Below, one piece after another: positions 22,409 to 32,969 of a DNA stretch of 64,000 nt. The notes beneath the pieces are model-generated. The model saw nothing but the letters and a program-made list of their open reading frames with translations. It had not been told where the DNA came from and ran no database searches. Positions within the stretch are counted from its first letter, which is position 1, and each line of letters begins with the position of its first letter. A program made the position numbers and the translations under genes. This DNA is from Manihot esculenta (lineage: Eukaryota > Streptophyta > Magnoliopsida > Malpighiales > Euphorbiaceae), in assembly GCF_001659605.2 (NCBI RefSeq), contig NC_035164.2, forward strand, positions 7,429,622 to 7,493,621, written 5' to 3'.

Positions 22409-22680
22409 CCTGTTTTTCTGAAAAACAGTACATAACACATAGAGCATCAGCATCATATGGTTCATGCGGAAACACATGAACCTGCATCACATACATAGCA
22501 TACATAACATATCATTTATGCACATGCATATTATCATGGCATATTACATCATCAATTAAGACAGGACTCTACATCCTATCCTAGTGGACATGACCTTTCT
22601 ATTGTGCTTGACCTTCTATAACATCTATGAGCCCGACACGCTAGGTCCGACCATATGAACCTAGAGCTCTGATACCACTC
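22409..22680 (-). promoter_or_regulatory. Leader and primer-binding site of copy F
   Basis: The minus strand reads LTR end TGTTACA, GAG, then TGGTATCAGAGC (22666-22677), complementary to the 3' end of initiator-Met tRNA. About 250 bp of leader precede the gag start. A pyrimidine-rich TGTTTTTCAG lies just before the ATG. Confidence 0.85.
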
Positions 22681-24956
22681 TGTAACAGCCCGAAAATCCG
22701 GACCGCTACCGGCGCTAGGATCCAGATCGGCGTAAGGCCGCCGGGACCCGTAGCAAGCCTGACATATAACCTGTGAACCTGTTTCATCCCATACATGATC
22801 ATACATAACGTAAACCTGTAAACTTTCTCATATATCAACCAAGCTCAACCTGTACATAAACATAAACATAAACATAAACCTCCACTGGAGCCCTCATCAA
22901 ATGCTCCAATGGGGTATCTCATCATATCTAAGCTTGGTTGAAAACATAACATCATATCTCATAATCATAAGAATCATGTACATGAAAGTGGGATTAACAA
23001 TACACTATGGTCAAGCACAATTCTAGACTTCCTCATTATTACATAACATACTGTACTATTTCTTTCATTACATCAAATAAATTTGTCATGTCCACAATCT
23101 AACTATTACATAAACATAACTTCAATACTCTGGCTAACCTCCTGGTCTACCCTGTACCTGCACATCTGGGGTTAGGGGAGAGGGGTGAGCTATAAAGCCC
23201 AGTGAGCAGAATAATAAAAACAGTTCATTTTATTTCATGCTTTCATGAAATGCAACATATCACAAACATATCACATCAAGGATGGTATTGTCACCTATAG
23301 TCCTCTACATTCCAAAGTGCCGGGACGTAGAATGGGTCAACCGGTCTTTCTCTTACATAACATAACATAACATTCCAATATGCCGGAACGTAGAATGGGT
23401 ACAACCGGACTTTCTCTTACTCTGAGCCGGGACGTAGAATGGGTACAACCGGCTAACATACCATAACATATCTCATCGTAACATATCGAGGTCCATAAGA
23501 TCATCCAACAACCATCCACACTATCATCAAGTTATGCAATGCAACATATTCGTGGATACTAATGCAAGCAACCTACTATATCTCGTGGCATTCATGATGC
23601 ATGGATCATGCTCAAAAATCATATTTATTTACTTGAAAACATAAGGAGTTATTCCACTCACCTCTGGCTAGCTCTGACAATACTCTGTAGCAGCTGACTC
23701 ACTGCTGGGGTCCTCGGTTCCTCGGGTCCGAACCTACACAGGTGGACTCAAATGAGGGACCTAACATACATGAACATAACTCTAAACTACTCCCCAAAAA
23801 CCCCCTAAAACATCATGAAATAATCATAGAAGAACATGCACGAAATGGCTGAACAGGGCACTTTCGGCGGCAGGTTCGGCGGCCGAAAGTCCCTCCAGAG
23901 CCAAAAGTCAGGCACTTTCGGCGGCACCTTCGGCGGCCGAAAGTCCCAGACAGAGACGAAAGTCTTCTTTCGGGGGCAGGCTTCGGCAGCCGAATGCTGC
24001 CTCCACAAGGGGGTTCGGCGGCCGAAAGTTCCTTCGGCTGCCGAACCTGGTTTCTCCCAAATGGGCAGAAACTTGGCTCACATGAACCTCTAGCCTCTCA
24101 AAACCTCAAACCATGCATAAACTTGTTCTAAAACATGCATACATGCTCCTAGGGGCCTCAAACTATCATATACCCCATCTACAACACTTCAAACATATAC
24201 AACAACACACATTGCTCATATAATCACATAAAACCTAACAAAACTCAACTAACTCATATAACCCTATACATGCCATTCTACCCTATGAATCTTCATAAAA
24301 CTTGTTTAAAACATACATTGAGCTTAAGATCGGCTCTTACCTCTTGGAGATCGAGAGAGAGACGATCTAAACTTGGGAGATCCAAGGAATGAGCTCCTGA
24401 GTCTTCCAAGCTCCAAAACTTGTTTTAAAAGTTCAAAACCTTCAATGCAAGCTTAAAACTCAAGAAAAATGGTGGGGATTTGGAAGAAGAACTCAAGATT
24501 TGGGAGAGGGAGGTCGGAAGCTAGCTGTGGCCGAAAATGGGAGAAAGCTCGCCCATTTCGGCTAAGTGACCCTTTTATAGGTGGCTGGCCAGGCCACGTT
24601 CGGGGGCCGAATGTGCCTCCGCATGCATGCCATGTTCGGCGGCCGAACTTGAGTTTCGGCGGCCGAACCTGGACTTCCCTCACTCATGCTTTCGGGGGCC
24701 TAACGTGCCTCCAAAACGCATGCATGTTCGGCGGCCGAACTTGACTTTCGACGGCCGAACTTGACTTTCGGCGGCCGAACCTGGGTTTTCCTCCAAAGAC
24801 TTTCATGCAAAAACTCATTTAATTCCATACTTAAAACCATTAAAATTCATGAAAACATTTTATAAAAACATGATGTTACCCTTCTAGAGGTTTCCGACAT
24901 CCGAGATTCCATCGGACGGTAGGAATTCCGATACCGGAGTCTAGCCGGGTATTACA
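22681..24956 (-). repeat. 5' LTR of copy F
   Basis: 2276 bp; plus strand TGTAACAGCCCG ... CCGGGTATTACA. The minus-strand TATA box is CTTTTATA at 24572-24579. It pairs with 12339-14594, with scattered substitutions and one additional 20-bp motif unit. Confidence 0.9.
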
Positions 24957-24961
24957 TTACT

Positions 24962-25317
24962 CCTCTTGAGGCGGCTGTACTCAGAGTGGAGGGATCAATC
25001 CCTCCTGAACCCGAGATTCTGGAATCCTGAGTCTGAGCGTCTTCTTGAGACTCTCCCATGCCTTCCTCAAACAGGTTAACCTCCAGACTGACATCTCTTC
25101 TCTGAACATCCAACTCTACTTCCCTCACACTAGCTGACATTCTTCTTGGAGCCATTCCTTCTCTGCTCACATCAAAAGACCTTCTAGGGTCCCTTGATGT
25201 TTCCCATCTGCTGACTCCCCATGACTGCGCTCTTTGCAGAGCAGGGGGAAAGGTATCCATACCTTTCCTCTCAGACGGGACTCCAGTCGATTCCACAGAT
25301 CGACGAGTGCCTCGTAT
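24962..25317 (-). pseudogene. Gag N-terminus of copy E
   Basis: The minus strand gives the RGTRRS opening typical of these gags, but the expected ATG (25315-25317) reads ATA, so the canonical start is lost. The EEGMGESQ motif follows. The sequence then jumps straight to a GGIDPSTLS-like segment that in copy F lies some 250 residues further on, so the matrix/capsid core of gag has been deleted. It continues at 12338 across F. Confidence 0.78.
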
Positions 25318-25592
25318 CCTAGCTCCTCTGAAGAACAACACACAAGCATACAAACAATCATTAACATCATACGGTTCATGTGAAAACACATGAACTTGCA
25401 TCACATACATAACATAACATTAATGAACATGCATAAAATTATGGCATTTCACATCATCATTCATACAAGACAGGACTTTAAATCCTATCCTAGTGGACAT
25501 GATTTCTCCTATTGTGCTTGCCCTTCTATAACCTCTATGAGCCCAACACACTCTGGGTCCGACCATATGAACCTAGGGCTCTGATACCACTC
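25318..25592 (-). promoter_or_regulatory. Leader and primer-binding site of copy E
   Basis: TGGTATCAGAGC on the minus strand at 25578-25589, three bases from the LTR end, matches initiator-Met tRNA. The leader is closely similar to that of F. Confidence 0.85.
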
Positions 25593-28477
25593 TGTAACGA
25601 TCCAGAAATCGGACCGCTACCGGCGCTAGGATCCAGATCGGCTTAAGGCCGTCGGGACCCGTAGCAAGCCTAACATACCTCCTATCACCTGGTCAAATCC
25701 CATACATGATCAAAACATTAACATAAAAACTTTAACATCTGATGTATATACCAAGCTTGACCTGTATGCTACATAACTGGAAACATAAAGAACCCCCTAC
25801 TAGAGCCCTCATCAAATGCTCTAGCTGGGTCAACATAACATACATCAAGCTTGGATCACATCTGATGAACCAAAACCTAACCTGTGCATGCATCAGAACC
25901 ATAAGCATAAAACCTCCACTAGAGTCCTCATCAAATACTCTAGCGTGGTAAACATCACATGCCACAAGTTTGGTTCAAAACAACTCAACATTAAAACATT
26001 ACATACATCATGTACTAAAAAGGGACTAACCAAGCCTTAGGGCCAAGCACAATACTAATCCATAAACATACCTCTACTTTACGTTACATTATCTTACAAT
26101 ACATTATATCAATTTACAATACATGTCCACTCTAATATGCTAATCCAATACATAAGCATGACATTACCCTTGACGTCTTCCTGGACTACCTCTGACCTGC
26201 AACACCTGGGGGTTAGGGGAAAGGGGTGAGCTAAAAAGCCCAGTGAGCAGAATAATAAAACATTGTATTTAAAACACATGTACTCATGAAATGCATCACA
26301 TCACAACAAATCACATCAAGGATGAACTTGTCACCTATAGCCCTCTACTTATCTAAGCAAACTTTCCAAGGTGCCAAAACGTAGAATGGGTCCTGGTCTT
26401 TCTCTTATACTGTGCCAGCGAACTTAGAATGGGTACCACTAGTCTTTCGTACCGTATCATATCATACCATGTCATCTCATCTCATATTGAGGGCTAAGGA
26501 TCATCCAATATCCATTCACATCGTCATCATATTATGCAATGCAACATATTCGTGAATTCTAATGCAAACAACCTATAATATCATGGCATTCGTGATGCAT
26601 GATCATGCTAAAAGTTTCATTAATTTAAAAGCATAGTTCTGTTCTACTGACTATGCAACAGCTAACACTGCTGGCCTCCTCGGTCCCTCGGGTCTGATCC
26701 TATACAGGTGGACTCGATGAGGTGCCAAACACACTCTAAACAACTCATAAACAACTCCCCAAAAAGCCCCTAAAACATCATCAAAACATGCATAGAAAAC
26801 AACCATGAAAGGGCTGGACAAGGCACTTTCGGCGGCCGAAGGTAGGGGAGTGCATATTTCGGTCTAAACTGAAAAACCGAACCGAACCGGTTGATTTCAG
26901 TTTTTCGATTCGGTTTTTCGGAATAATCGGTTTGGTTCGGTTATTATATTTAAAATTATTCAGTTTTCGGTTCGGTTCGGTTTAAACATGTTAAATAACT
27001 TATCAAACCGAAAAATCGATTTAGTGGCTAGGCCCAAGACCAAGCCCGAGCCCAAGCCCTACTCGTACCCAACCCAGCACCCCAACCCCTCCATCCCTTT
27101 CGGCCCCAAGCCCAGCCCAGCAGATTTTGGTTTGAACCAAATCGAACCGAATCAAACTGATTTTTATCGGTTTGATTCGGTTCGGTTATATATTCATAAT
27201 CGGTTTTTTCGATTTTTAAAATTTTAATATTTCAGTTTTCGGTTTTATCGGTTCGGTTCGGTTCGAAATCGAACCGACCGATTGCACAGCCCTAGTCGAA
27301 GGTCCCTTCCAGAGCCGAAAGCCATGCAGGTTCGGAGGCAGTTTCGGCGACCGAAGCCTCTCTCCAGATCCGAAAGTCAGGCACTTTCGGCGGCACCTTC
27401 GGCGACCGAAAGTCTGCTCCAGATCCGAAACTCAACTTTCGGGGGCAAGGTTAGGCGGCCAAACCATGCATCCACAGGCAGGTTCGGCGGCCGAAACTAC
27501 CTTCGGCGGCCGAACCTGAGTTCATCCAGAACTCAGCCTCTTATGCATACAAGCCTCCCAAACCTTCCAAACACCCAAAACAACCCAAAACCTTACATGC
27601 TCTCTCCCAAGCATGCATACACACTCCCACATGCATAAACTAGCTTAAACCTTCAGCATAACATCACATAAACAAACATTGGGCATAAAACCCACATAAA
27701 CCTAACATGCATATCTACCCATACTCAAGCATTAAAACTTCCTTAAACTTACTTAAAACTTTATTAAACATAAAGAAAAGCAAGGATCCACACTTACCTC
27801 TCGAAGATCGAGGGTTGGTGCGATCCCTAACTTGGAGATGGGAGGAAATGAACTTCTTGGGTCTCCAAGCTCCCAAAACTTCGATCTAAGCTTTAAAACT
27901 CTTCAAAACCAAGACACAACTCATGAAAACTTGAGGGATTTGAAGAAAAAGCATAAAAACAACCTAAGGAGGACATGAACACACCTGAGCTCGAGAATGG
28001 GGAGAAAACTCGCCCATTTTCGATTTGGGGGCCCTTTATAGGTGGCCGGCTAAACTTCCTTCGGCGGCCAAAGCTGCTGCCAAAACTTCACCACGTTCGG
28101 CGGCCGAAAGAAAGCCACTTTCGGAAGCCTAACGTGCCTCCTAAACTATCCCATGTTCGGCAGCCGAACTTGAGGTTCGGCGGCCGAACCCGGTTTCTGC
28201 CCTCAAAACCTTTGGAGGCCTAAAGCACTCCCGAAACACCCCCATGTTCGGCGGCCGAACTTGAGGTTCGGCGGCCGAACCTGGGTTCTTCCTCCTTGGC
28301 CTATTCTTTTCAAAACTCTATTTCTTTTCCATTTAAAACCATAAAATCATGTGAAAACATTTTAGAAAATACATTTTACCCCTCTAGAAGACTCTGGCAT
28401 CTTCAGAATTCCATATTCCAACGGAGATTCCGCCGAAAGGTAGGCATTCCGATGTCGAAATCTAGCCGGGTATTACA
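25593..28477 (-). repeat. 5' LTR of copy E, carrying a MITE
   Basis: The plus strand runs TGTAACGATCCAG ... CCGGGTATTACA. Without the MITE and one TSD copy it is about 2425 bp against 2472 bp for the 3' LTR. It lacks one palindrome unit near 28100 and about 20 bp near 26648. The minus-strand TATA is at 28034-28040. Confidence 0.88.
26843..27294. mobile_element. hAT-like MITE inside the 5' LTR of E
   Basis: A 452-bp insertion is absent from the sister LTR (compare 6946-6975). The ends TAGGGGAGTGCA and TGCACAGCCCTA are imperfect terminal inverted repeats, flanked by 8-bp duplications GCCGAAGG (26835-26842) and GTCGAAGG (27295-27302) that differ at one base. Eight-bp duplications and TAGGG-type ends are known for hAT elements. 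Subterminal regions are dense in TTCGGTT/AACCGAA repeats. No transposase frame; non-autonomous. Confidence 0.8.
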
Positions 28478-29087
28478 TACTCCATGTCTGGCAAAGATGT
28501 TGGTCTTCACAAAGTCTACTACTACCTTGGCATCATCAGTTTTTGTTGCTCTAGCCTCCACCCATTTGGACACATTATCCACTGCGAGGATGATGTAAGT
28601 GTATCCAAAGGATGGTAGGAATTGGCCCATGAAGTCTATGCCCCAAACATCAAATACTTCACAGACCATGATGGGGTTCTGTGGCATTTGATTCCTTTTG
28701 TTCAGATTTCCAGTCTGTTAACACCTAGCACATGATCTGCAAAACAGAAAAGCATCTCAAAAAATAGTGGGCCAGAATAGGCCACTTTCAAGTATCTTGT
28801 GAGCAGTCTTTCTTGGACCAAAGTGTCCACCACAACTATATGAATGACAAAAAGTAAGCACAGAAGCTATTTCTTGATCAGGAATGCATCTCCTTATCAT
28901 CTGGTCAGCACAATGTTTCCACAAATATGGCTCATCCCAAACATAGTATTTTGCATCTTTCTTTATCTTATCCTTAGTGTGCTTTGGCATGTCAGAAGGC
29001 AAGTTACCTATGGCCAAGTAGTTCACCATGTCTGCATACCATGGTTCATCAGATTGAGCAAGGAAGATTTGTTCAAGGAGATCATGC
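28478..29087 (-). pseudogene. Integrase N-terminal and core start, copy D
   Basis: The minus strand encodes the zinc-binding N-terminal part (segments WDEPYLWKHCADQMIRRC and CHSYSCGGHFGPRKTA) and the start of the catalytic core with the first Asp in DVWGIDFMG. A stop after GLFWPTIF and another break near 28700-28720 disrupt it. It is contiguous with 5683 once copy E is removed. At its upstream end it runs straight into LTR sequence at about 29087, so RT, RNase H, protease and gag were lost in one deletion. Type: Athila/Tat, not chromovirus. Confidence 0.82.
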
Positions 29088-30700
29088 TTATCAACAATCT
29101 TACAACTGTAGATAGTGGTAAAGGATCGAATCCACAGAGAATTGAGTACCTGTCTATTTTTCCCAAACAATATCAAGAGGATCAACTGAAAGCACAATTG
29201 AAGGCAAGCAAATCAAGAGTAAAGTGCAATAAAGTAAAAAGGGGGGTTTTGAGATTGATTTGTCTAACAACTATTGAAAGCAATTAAAACAGTAAGTAAA
29301 CAAAATAAAAGAGGAAATCAATATGAGAAAGGTCTAGTTGAAGATATGGATCCACTTTGGTTGTTTGGGTTGATCATTGAAACTTAGGTTTTCTTGATTC
29401 ATTCAATAGATTAGTTATGGGGATGGAAAACGCTTCTCACCACCATGTCTCTCCTTATGATTAAATCAATTAGGGAACGTCCTCTAATCAATTACTAATT
29501 AACAAATTGCCAAGGAACGTCCTTGGGCCATAGGCATCAAAATAATTGTCAATTGCATAATGAATGAGAGAGATCCAATCCTAGCTACTCAAACGCATGA
29601 GATGTTGCTAGATCATGCAATTCCTTAGTTTTTACACCAAGTGTTAGGTCAGAATATTTCCAGCAATTATGGACTAACAAATATCCCAACTAACAATCAA
29701 TTAACTTTGCAATCAAGAATCAAGTGGCCAATTTGATCAAAACAACAAAGCAATCTTAGAAAGCACACAATTGCATGAATATTGAACTAATCAAAAGCAA
29801 ACACTTTATGTTCAGATCTCACAACCCTTTAAACAACCTTAGTTTCAACCAATCCTCAACTAGAATTAAGGGTTTCAGCCACTCATGGCTGAACCAAAAT
29901 AGAAAAATAGAAGAGAAGAACAAAAGATGAAGAACCAAAGGTGGAGGAAGAAGGAGGTGGTGCGGCTGCCCTTGCTTGGTGATGTCCAATCCTCAAAACT
30001 TGCCTCTTCTTGCCTTCATATGATGTTTAAATATGTCTTGAGAGGCTGCCTAGGGTTTCTTGGGTGTCCATACATCTTTTAGAGATTGCCCAAAGTGCCC
30101 TTAGTCTAATATGTGCATGAGGGAAGTTGCAAGGACTTTTTGGTCTTTTAATTGCTCAAGGTGTGTTCAAGAAGTCTTCTTCATGCACTAAAGAGGAAGG
30201 TGGAGCCTTGTTTTGAATTTTAAATGTGCATGGCATAAAGTGGGAAACATATGATCTTCAAGATTTGGCTTCTTGAATAAGGAGGAGGCTGTTCGGAGGG
30301 ACTTTTGGTCGCCTAAGGTTAGTTTCGAAGGCTGGACTTTCGGATCTGGGCAAGGTGTCGGCCGCTGAAGGTGCTGCCGAAGATAGGTGACGTTCGGCTC
30401 TGGACCAGACTTTCGGCCGCCGAAGGTGCTTCCGAAGATGACTGGCTTTCAGCTTCCAAAGGTGCTTCCGAAGGTGATTGAGTTTCGGCTCTGGGCTTGA
30501 CTTTCGGCTTCCGAAAGAGCTTTCGAAGGTGGCTTTTCTAGATTTAGCATTTTTTTTGGCATTTTTAAGAGCATTTTCTCCAAATTGTCTCTTCACACCT
30601 AATATTTGCAAAACATGATTAAAACCACAAAATTAGGTAGAATTGGTGTGAATAAACATCAATAAGATCATGATAATATGGTCTAAAATATGCTCTATCA
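29088..30700 (-). repeat. 5' LTR remnant of copy D
   Basis: It matches the 3' LTR of D from 2271 to 3868. The LTR end next to the primer site (about 40 bp) is missing at the deletion junction. It ends ATGCTCTATCA at 30700, followed by TSD CCTGC. It contains the same palindrome-rich block at about 30293-30520. Confidence 0.82.
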
Positions 30701-30705
30701 CCTGC

Positions 30706-32380
30706 AAACCTGGGGGTTAGGGGAAAGGGGTAAGCTACAAGAGTCTAGTGAGCAAAATAGTAAAAATCAATTTAATAAACATATGCCATCATGAAATGCA
30801 TCACAACACAAGTAAATCACCTTAAGATGGTATTGTCATCAGTAACCCTCTACATAATCCAATGTGCCCGGCCCACAACGGGAGCTCCTCAGGACTTTCG
30901 CTTAAAACATAACATATCCAACTGTGCTAGGGGCGTAGAATGGGCCACACTTAGTCTTTCCCTTACATCGTGCCAGGGGCATAGAATGGGCCTCACCTGG
31001 ACTTCCATACCATATCATAACATGTCATATCATATCGAGGGCTAGTGGGTCATCCAATATCCATCCACATCAACATCATATTATGCAATGCATCATATTC
31101 ATGAATTCTAATGCAAAACAACCTAATACATAACATGACATTCGTGATGCATGAACATGCTTAAAATTTAGTTACTTTAAAAATATAGTTCAGTTCTACT
31201 CACCTCTGGCTGACGCTTAACTGACTCTGAAGCAGCTAACTCACTGCTGGCCTTCTTGGTTTCTCAGGTTCGGTCCTACACAGGTGGACTCAAATAAGGA
31301 ACCAAACATATTCTATAAAGACTCTAAACATCTCCCCAAAAACCCCCTAAAACATCATAAAGCATGCATGGAAAACAGGCAAAGGAAGGCTGGGCAGGGG
31401 ACTTTCGACGACAGGTTCGGCGGTGGAAGGCCTTCACAGATCCGAAAGTCAGGCACTTTCGGGGGCAAGTTCGGCAGCCTAAACTCCCCCACAGATCTGA
31501 AAGTCCAACCTTTCAGGGGGCGAGTTAGGTGGCCTAAAGCTGCCTCCACAGGAAGTTTCAGTGGCCGAACATTGCTTCGGCGGCCGAACCTGGGTCTTCC
31601 TGAGTGACAGAACCCGATTCTGCCATCATGCCCAAGCCACCAAAAACTCTCAAACACCCATCCAACTATTCTAAAACATGCATAAACACTTACTCAAGCA
31701 TATAGAGGCATAAACTAGCCTAAACCCCAACAAAAAACAACATTGCATCACATTTAACATAAAAACTATCATATACCCTAACATTTAAGATCTACCCGAA
31801 ACATGCATCATAAACCCTTAACCCTTCTTAAAACTCATTTAAAACATAAAGAAAGGCAAGGATCTACACTTACCTCGTGGAGATCGAAGGTAGGTGCGAC
31901 CCAAACTTAGAGTTGAGGAGAAAAGGGTCTCCGGGGGTCTCCAAGCTTCAAAACTTTAGATTGAGCTTAAAATCTTCAAAACAAGGTAAAAAACTCATGA
32001 GAATCTTGAAGGATTTGAGGAAAAAACATAAAATCAACCATGGAAGGGCGAAAACTCACCCTTGCCTGAAATGGAGAGAGAAAACTCGCCCATTTTCTGA
32101 CAGGGGTCCTTTTATAGGTGGCTGGCCAGACCACCTTCGGGGGTCAAAAGAGCTTCCGCATCAGCACCATGTTTGGCGGCCGAACCTGGGCTTTTCCTCC
32201 AAGGCATTTTTCTTACAAAACTCAATATTTTCTTTCTTAAAACCTCAAAAACATATAAAAATATTTTAGAAAACCTTTATTTTCACCCTTTTAAGGGATT
32301 CCAACCTCGAGATTCCGGATTCCAAAGGAGATCCCGCCGAAAAGTTGGAATTCTGATGCCGGAGTTTAGCCGGGTATTCA
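30706..32380 (-). repeat. 3' LTR of copy B, right piece
   Basis: It continues the LTR interrupted at 2228. Minus-strand TATA box CTTTTATA is at 32109-32116, and a motif cluster at 31404-31590. The terminus reads CGGGTATTCA, one base short of the usual TATTACA. Short modules with GGGGCGTAGAATGGG are at about 30930-30990. Confidence 0.82.
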
Positions 32381-32417
32381 CTCTTCCCCCCTTAAGAACA
32401 TTCGTCCCTGAATGTTC
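32381..32417 (-). promoter_or_regulatory. Polypurine tract and hairpin of copy B
   Basis: Minus-strand AAGGGGGGAAGAG lies next to an imperfect GAACATTC...GAATGTTC hairpin (32396-32417). Confidence 0.65.
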
Positions 32418-32477
32418 AACAAGCATACAAAAACACACATAACATTAAGGAAGCACATAAAACATAACACACTAACC

Positions 32478-32644
32478 TTAAAAGAGATAGGGGTATTGCT
32501 GGAGTATGGACACCCGTGTCTCCCAAGTGCACTCTTCCATGTTGTGGTGATTCCAAAGAACTTTCACCATCGTGATTTCCTTGTTCCTTAGCTTTCTGAT
32601 TTGTGTGTCTATGATCCGCACTGGCTGCTCAACATAGGTGAGAT
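32478..32644 (-). pseudogene. Chromodomain tail of copy B pol
   Basis: The last ~55 codons of B's pol end QQYPYLF-TAA at 32478. The segment contains VLWNHHNMEECTWE. It is cut at GAGAT (32640-32644) by copy A and resumes at 42234 with the same minus-strand frame. Confidence 0.85.
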
Positions 32645-32821
32645 TGTAATACCCGGCTCGAGTCCGGCACCGGAATTCCTGTAGTCCGGTGGAATCTCGG
32701 GTGTCAGAACCCTCGAGAAGGGTAATGCATATGTTTTCTAAAGTCTTTTCACTTGTTTTCATGTTTTGAAGTGTTAAAAGCCTTGAGTTTTGAAAGAAAA
32801 GCAACAAGGGAGAAATGCAGA

Positions 32822-32895
32822 GGTTCGGCCGCCGAAGGTCACTTTCGGCCGCCGAACATTGCATGGTTGCGGCTTCACGTTCGGCTGCCGAAGGT
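32822..32895 (+). repeat. Palindrome cluster upstream of TATA, copy A
   Basis: Two full TTCGGCCGCCGAA palindromes and one variant with TTCGGCTGCCGAA lie within 75 bp, ending about 17 bp before the TATA box. Each full copy contains GCCGCC, the core of the GCC-box known to bind AP2/ERF factors; binding here is inference. Confidence 0.8.
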
Positions 32896-32911
32896 GGTCT
32901 GGCCAGCCACC

Positions 32912-32919
32912 TATAAAAG
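32912..32919 (+). promoter_or_regulatory. TATA box of copy A 5' LTR
   Basis: TATAAAAG lies in the context CAGCCACC-TATAAAAG-GGCC. The context is conserved at the same LTR place in H (45133 and 54945), K (16559), F, E, B and, inverted by strand, elsewhere. Transcription would begin about 30 bp downstream. The second copy in the 3' LTR is at 40327-40334. Confidence 0.8.
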
Positions 32920-32969
32920 GGCCAAGGGTCGGTGGAAGGAGGTTATTTCTCCTCCACTTGCAGCCAGAG

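Larger units (their letters stand above)
12339..24956 (-). mobile_element. Copy F: full-structure Tekay element with degraded frame
   Basis: F has two LTRs (12339-14594 and 22681-24956), TSD TTACT (12334-12338 and 24957-24961), a primer site (22666-22677) and a hairpin/polypurine tract (14595-14631). Solo LTR K interrupts it at 16182-18918. The LTR lengths differ by exactly 20 bp, one extra palindrome unit near 24745-24765 in the 5' LTR. The internal region is complete in domain order but gag has in-frame stops and a deletion, and the C-terminus has a 2-bp deletion. Confidence 0.92.
5684..28477 (-). mobile_element. Copy E: deletion-derivative Tekay element inserted in D
   Basis: E is flanked by TSD TACTC (5679-5683 and 28478-28482), which restores the integrase frame of D across the insertion. 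Its own sequence is 5684-9606, 11908-12338 and 24962-28477. The rest is J, F and a MITE. It keeps two LTRs, an initiator-Met primer site, a hairpin/polypurine tract, a shortened gag and a pol lacking the second half of RT, RNase H and most of integrase. It could at most have moved in trans. Confidence 0.88.
2229..30700 (-). mobile_element. Copy D: Athila/Tat-type Ty3 element, 5' half deleted
   Basis: D lies on the minus strand between TSDs CCTGC (2224-2228 and 30701-30705). Its own parts are a 3' LTR (2229-3868), a 3' internal region with integrase C-terminus (3869-5683), integrase N-terminal and core part (28478-29087) and a 5' LTR lacking its last ~40 bp (29088-30700). The middle is occupied by copy E. 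Everything from the primer site through gag, protease, RT and RNase H is missing, because integrase sequence runs directly into the LTR at about 29087. The polypurine end (GTGTGGGGGTA on the minus strand) and integrase type are those known for the Athila/Tat branch. Confidence 0.85.
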
